The position numbers and the translations under genes are program-made. A stretch of 7,281 nucleotides of DNA from Pseudomonadota bacterium (GTDB taxonomy: Bacteria; Pseudomonadota; Gammaproteobacteria; Burkholderiales; Burkholderiaceae_B). The stretch lies in assembly GCA_023388835.1 (NCBI GenBank), contig JAEWFK010000016.1, positions 1 to 7,281 on the forward strand, read 5' to 3'. A model generated the notes under the pieces. It worked only from the letters and a program-made list of their open reading frames with translations, was not told the origin of the DNA and made no database searches. Positions 6,921-7,281 of this stretch are shown here, piece after piece. The stretch's first letter is position 1. Each line of letters begins with the position of its first letter.

Positions 6921-7281
6921 CTAAAATTCCGGTTCGTGGAACGAAGCGGCCTCGGAAGACGCCCTGCCTTGCTCTGCAAGGATACGGCGCAGGCAGTCGG
7001 GGGCAAAACCGCGCGCCGCCATATAGCGGTACTGCCGCGCGTATTCTTTCGGATCAGAGGGAAGATTGCCGAAACGCTTGAGCCAGACTTCACGAGCGCG
7101 ATCAAGCTCGCTCGCACGTAGACTATCAGCCAGACCAGCAATGGCCTCTTCGGAAAGATCGTGCCGGCGCAGTTCCTGGAGGATACGGCGCGTGCCGTGC
7201 CGCGCGGCACGGCGATGGACCAGGCTTTCGGCAAAGCGTTCCTGGGACAGCCAGTTGTCTTTCTCGAGCTCGACCATTAGA
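6921..7281 (-). CDS. recX: Regulatory protein RecX, C-terminal part (5' end beyond window)
   Basis: RecX binds RecA filaments and restrains recombinase and co-protease activity; it is normally encoded just after recA, which would lie beyond the right edge. Only 119 residues are in the window. The frame is open to base 7281, and the ATG at 7277 is internal, because the residues around it (LMVELEKDNWLSQERFAES) align with the family pattern that falls about 35 residues into the protein. Visible parts are the end of the first helical module, the second module (WLSQERFAESLVHRRAARHG and LQELRRHDLSEEAIAGL), and the third module (RAREVWLKRFG, then YARQYRYMAARGFAPDCLRRIL), followed by a short acidic tail ending HEPEF. 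Charged three-helix repeats of this kind are diagnostic of RecX. The stop TAG is at 6923-6921. Confidence 0.93.
   Translation of the reverse strand, partial: LMVELEKDNWLSQERFAESLVHRRAARHGTRRILQELRRHDLSEEAIAGLADSLRASELDRAREVWLKRFGNLPSDPKEYARQYRYMAARGFAPDCLRRILAEQGRASSEAASFHEPEF

Noticed and set aside
6222..7121. A 299-codon plus-strand frame over the DUF2889 gene and recX
   Set aside because: It is the complement of two recognised genes and shows no domain pattern of its own.

Overview
This window is a stretch of core chromosome from a GC-rich Gram-negative bacterium, most likely a betaproteobacterium of the order Burkholderiales and plausibly family Alcaligenaceae. That placement rests on recognised protein families and gene order (recX, DUF2889 gene, sucC, sucD, terC, then hemC, hemD, hemX) and not on a database search; I cannot name the genus. 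All eight genes lie on the minus strand, so transcription runs from the right edge (7281) to the left edge (1). I see no mobile element, CRISPR array, rRNA or tRNA, and no gene-free gap above about 200 bases.

Reading with transcription: 7281-6921 is the 3' part of recX (RecA modulator), cut by the window edge. A gap of about 100 bases holds a plausible sigma70-type promoter and then a DUF2889 gene (6818-6246). After 80 bases come sucC (6165-5005) and sucD (4983-4102), the two subunits of ADP/GDP-forming succinyl-CoA synthetase of the TCA cycle, 21 bases apart. A strong hairpin directly after the sucD stop (4093-4073) probably ends that unit or protects its 3' end.

The 204-base gap 3898-4101 carries that hairpin, a second competing inverted repeat, and a promoter with a perfect TATAAT box at 3985-3980. 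This appears to start a second unit: a TerC/YjbE-family membrane protein (3897-3178), a 41-residue single-helix membrane protein (3191-3066) that overlaps both of its neighbours, hemC (3069-2125), hemD (2098-1241) and hemX (from 1225, open through the left edge). HemC and HemD act in succession (porphobilinogen to hydroxymethylbilane to uroporphyrinogen III), and HemX is the membrane protein usually found with them.

I do not see an undescribed multi-gene system. The points most worth a second look are the overlapping 41-residue membrane protein, the coupling of a TerC-family metal-exporter-like gene to haem synthesis in one apparent operon, an inverted repeat lying on the terC promoter, and the DUF2889 gene upstream of sucCD. 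Long plus-strand reading frames over sucCD and terC are antisense shadows.
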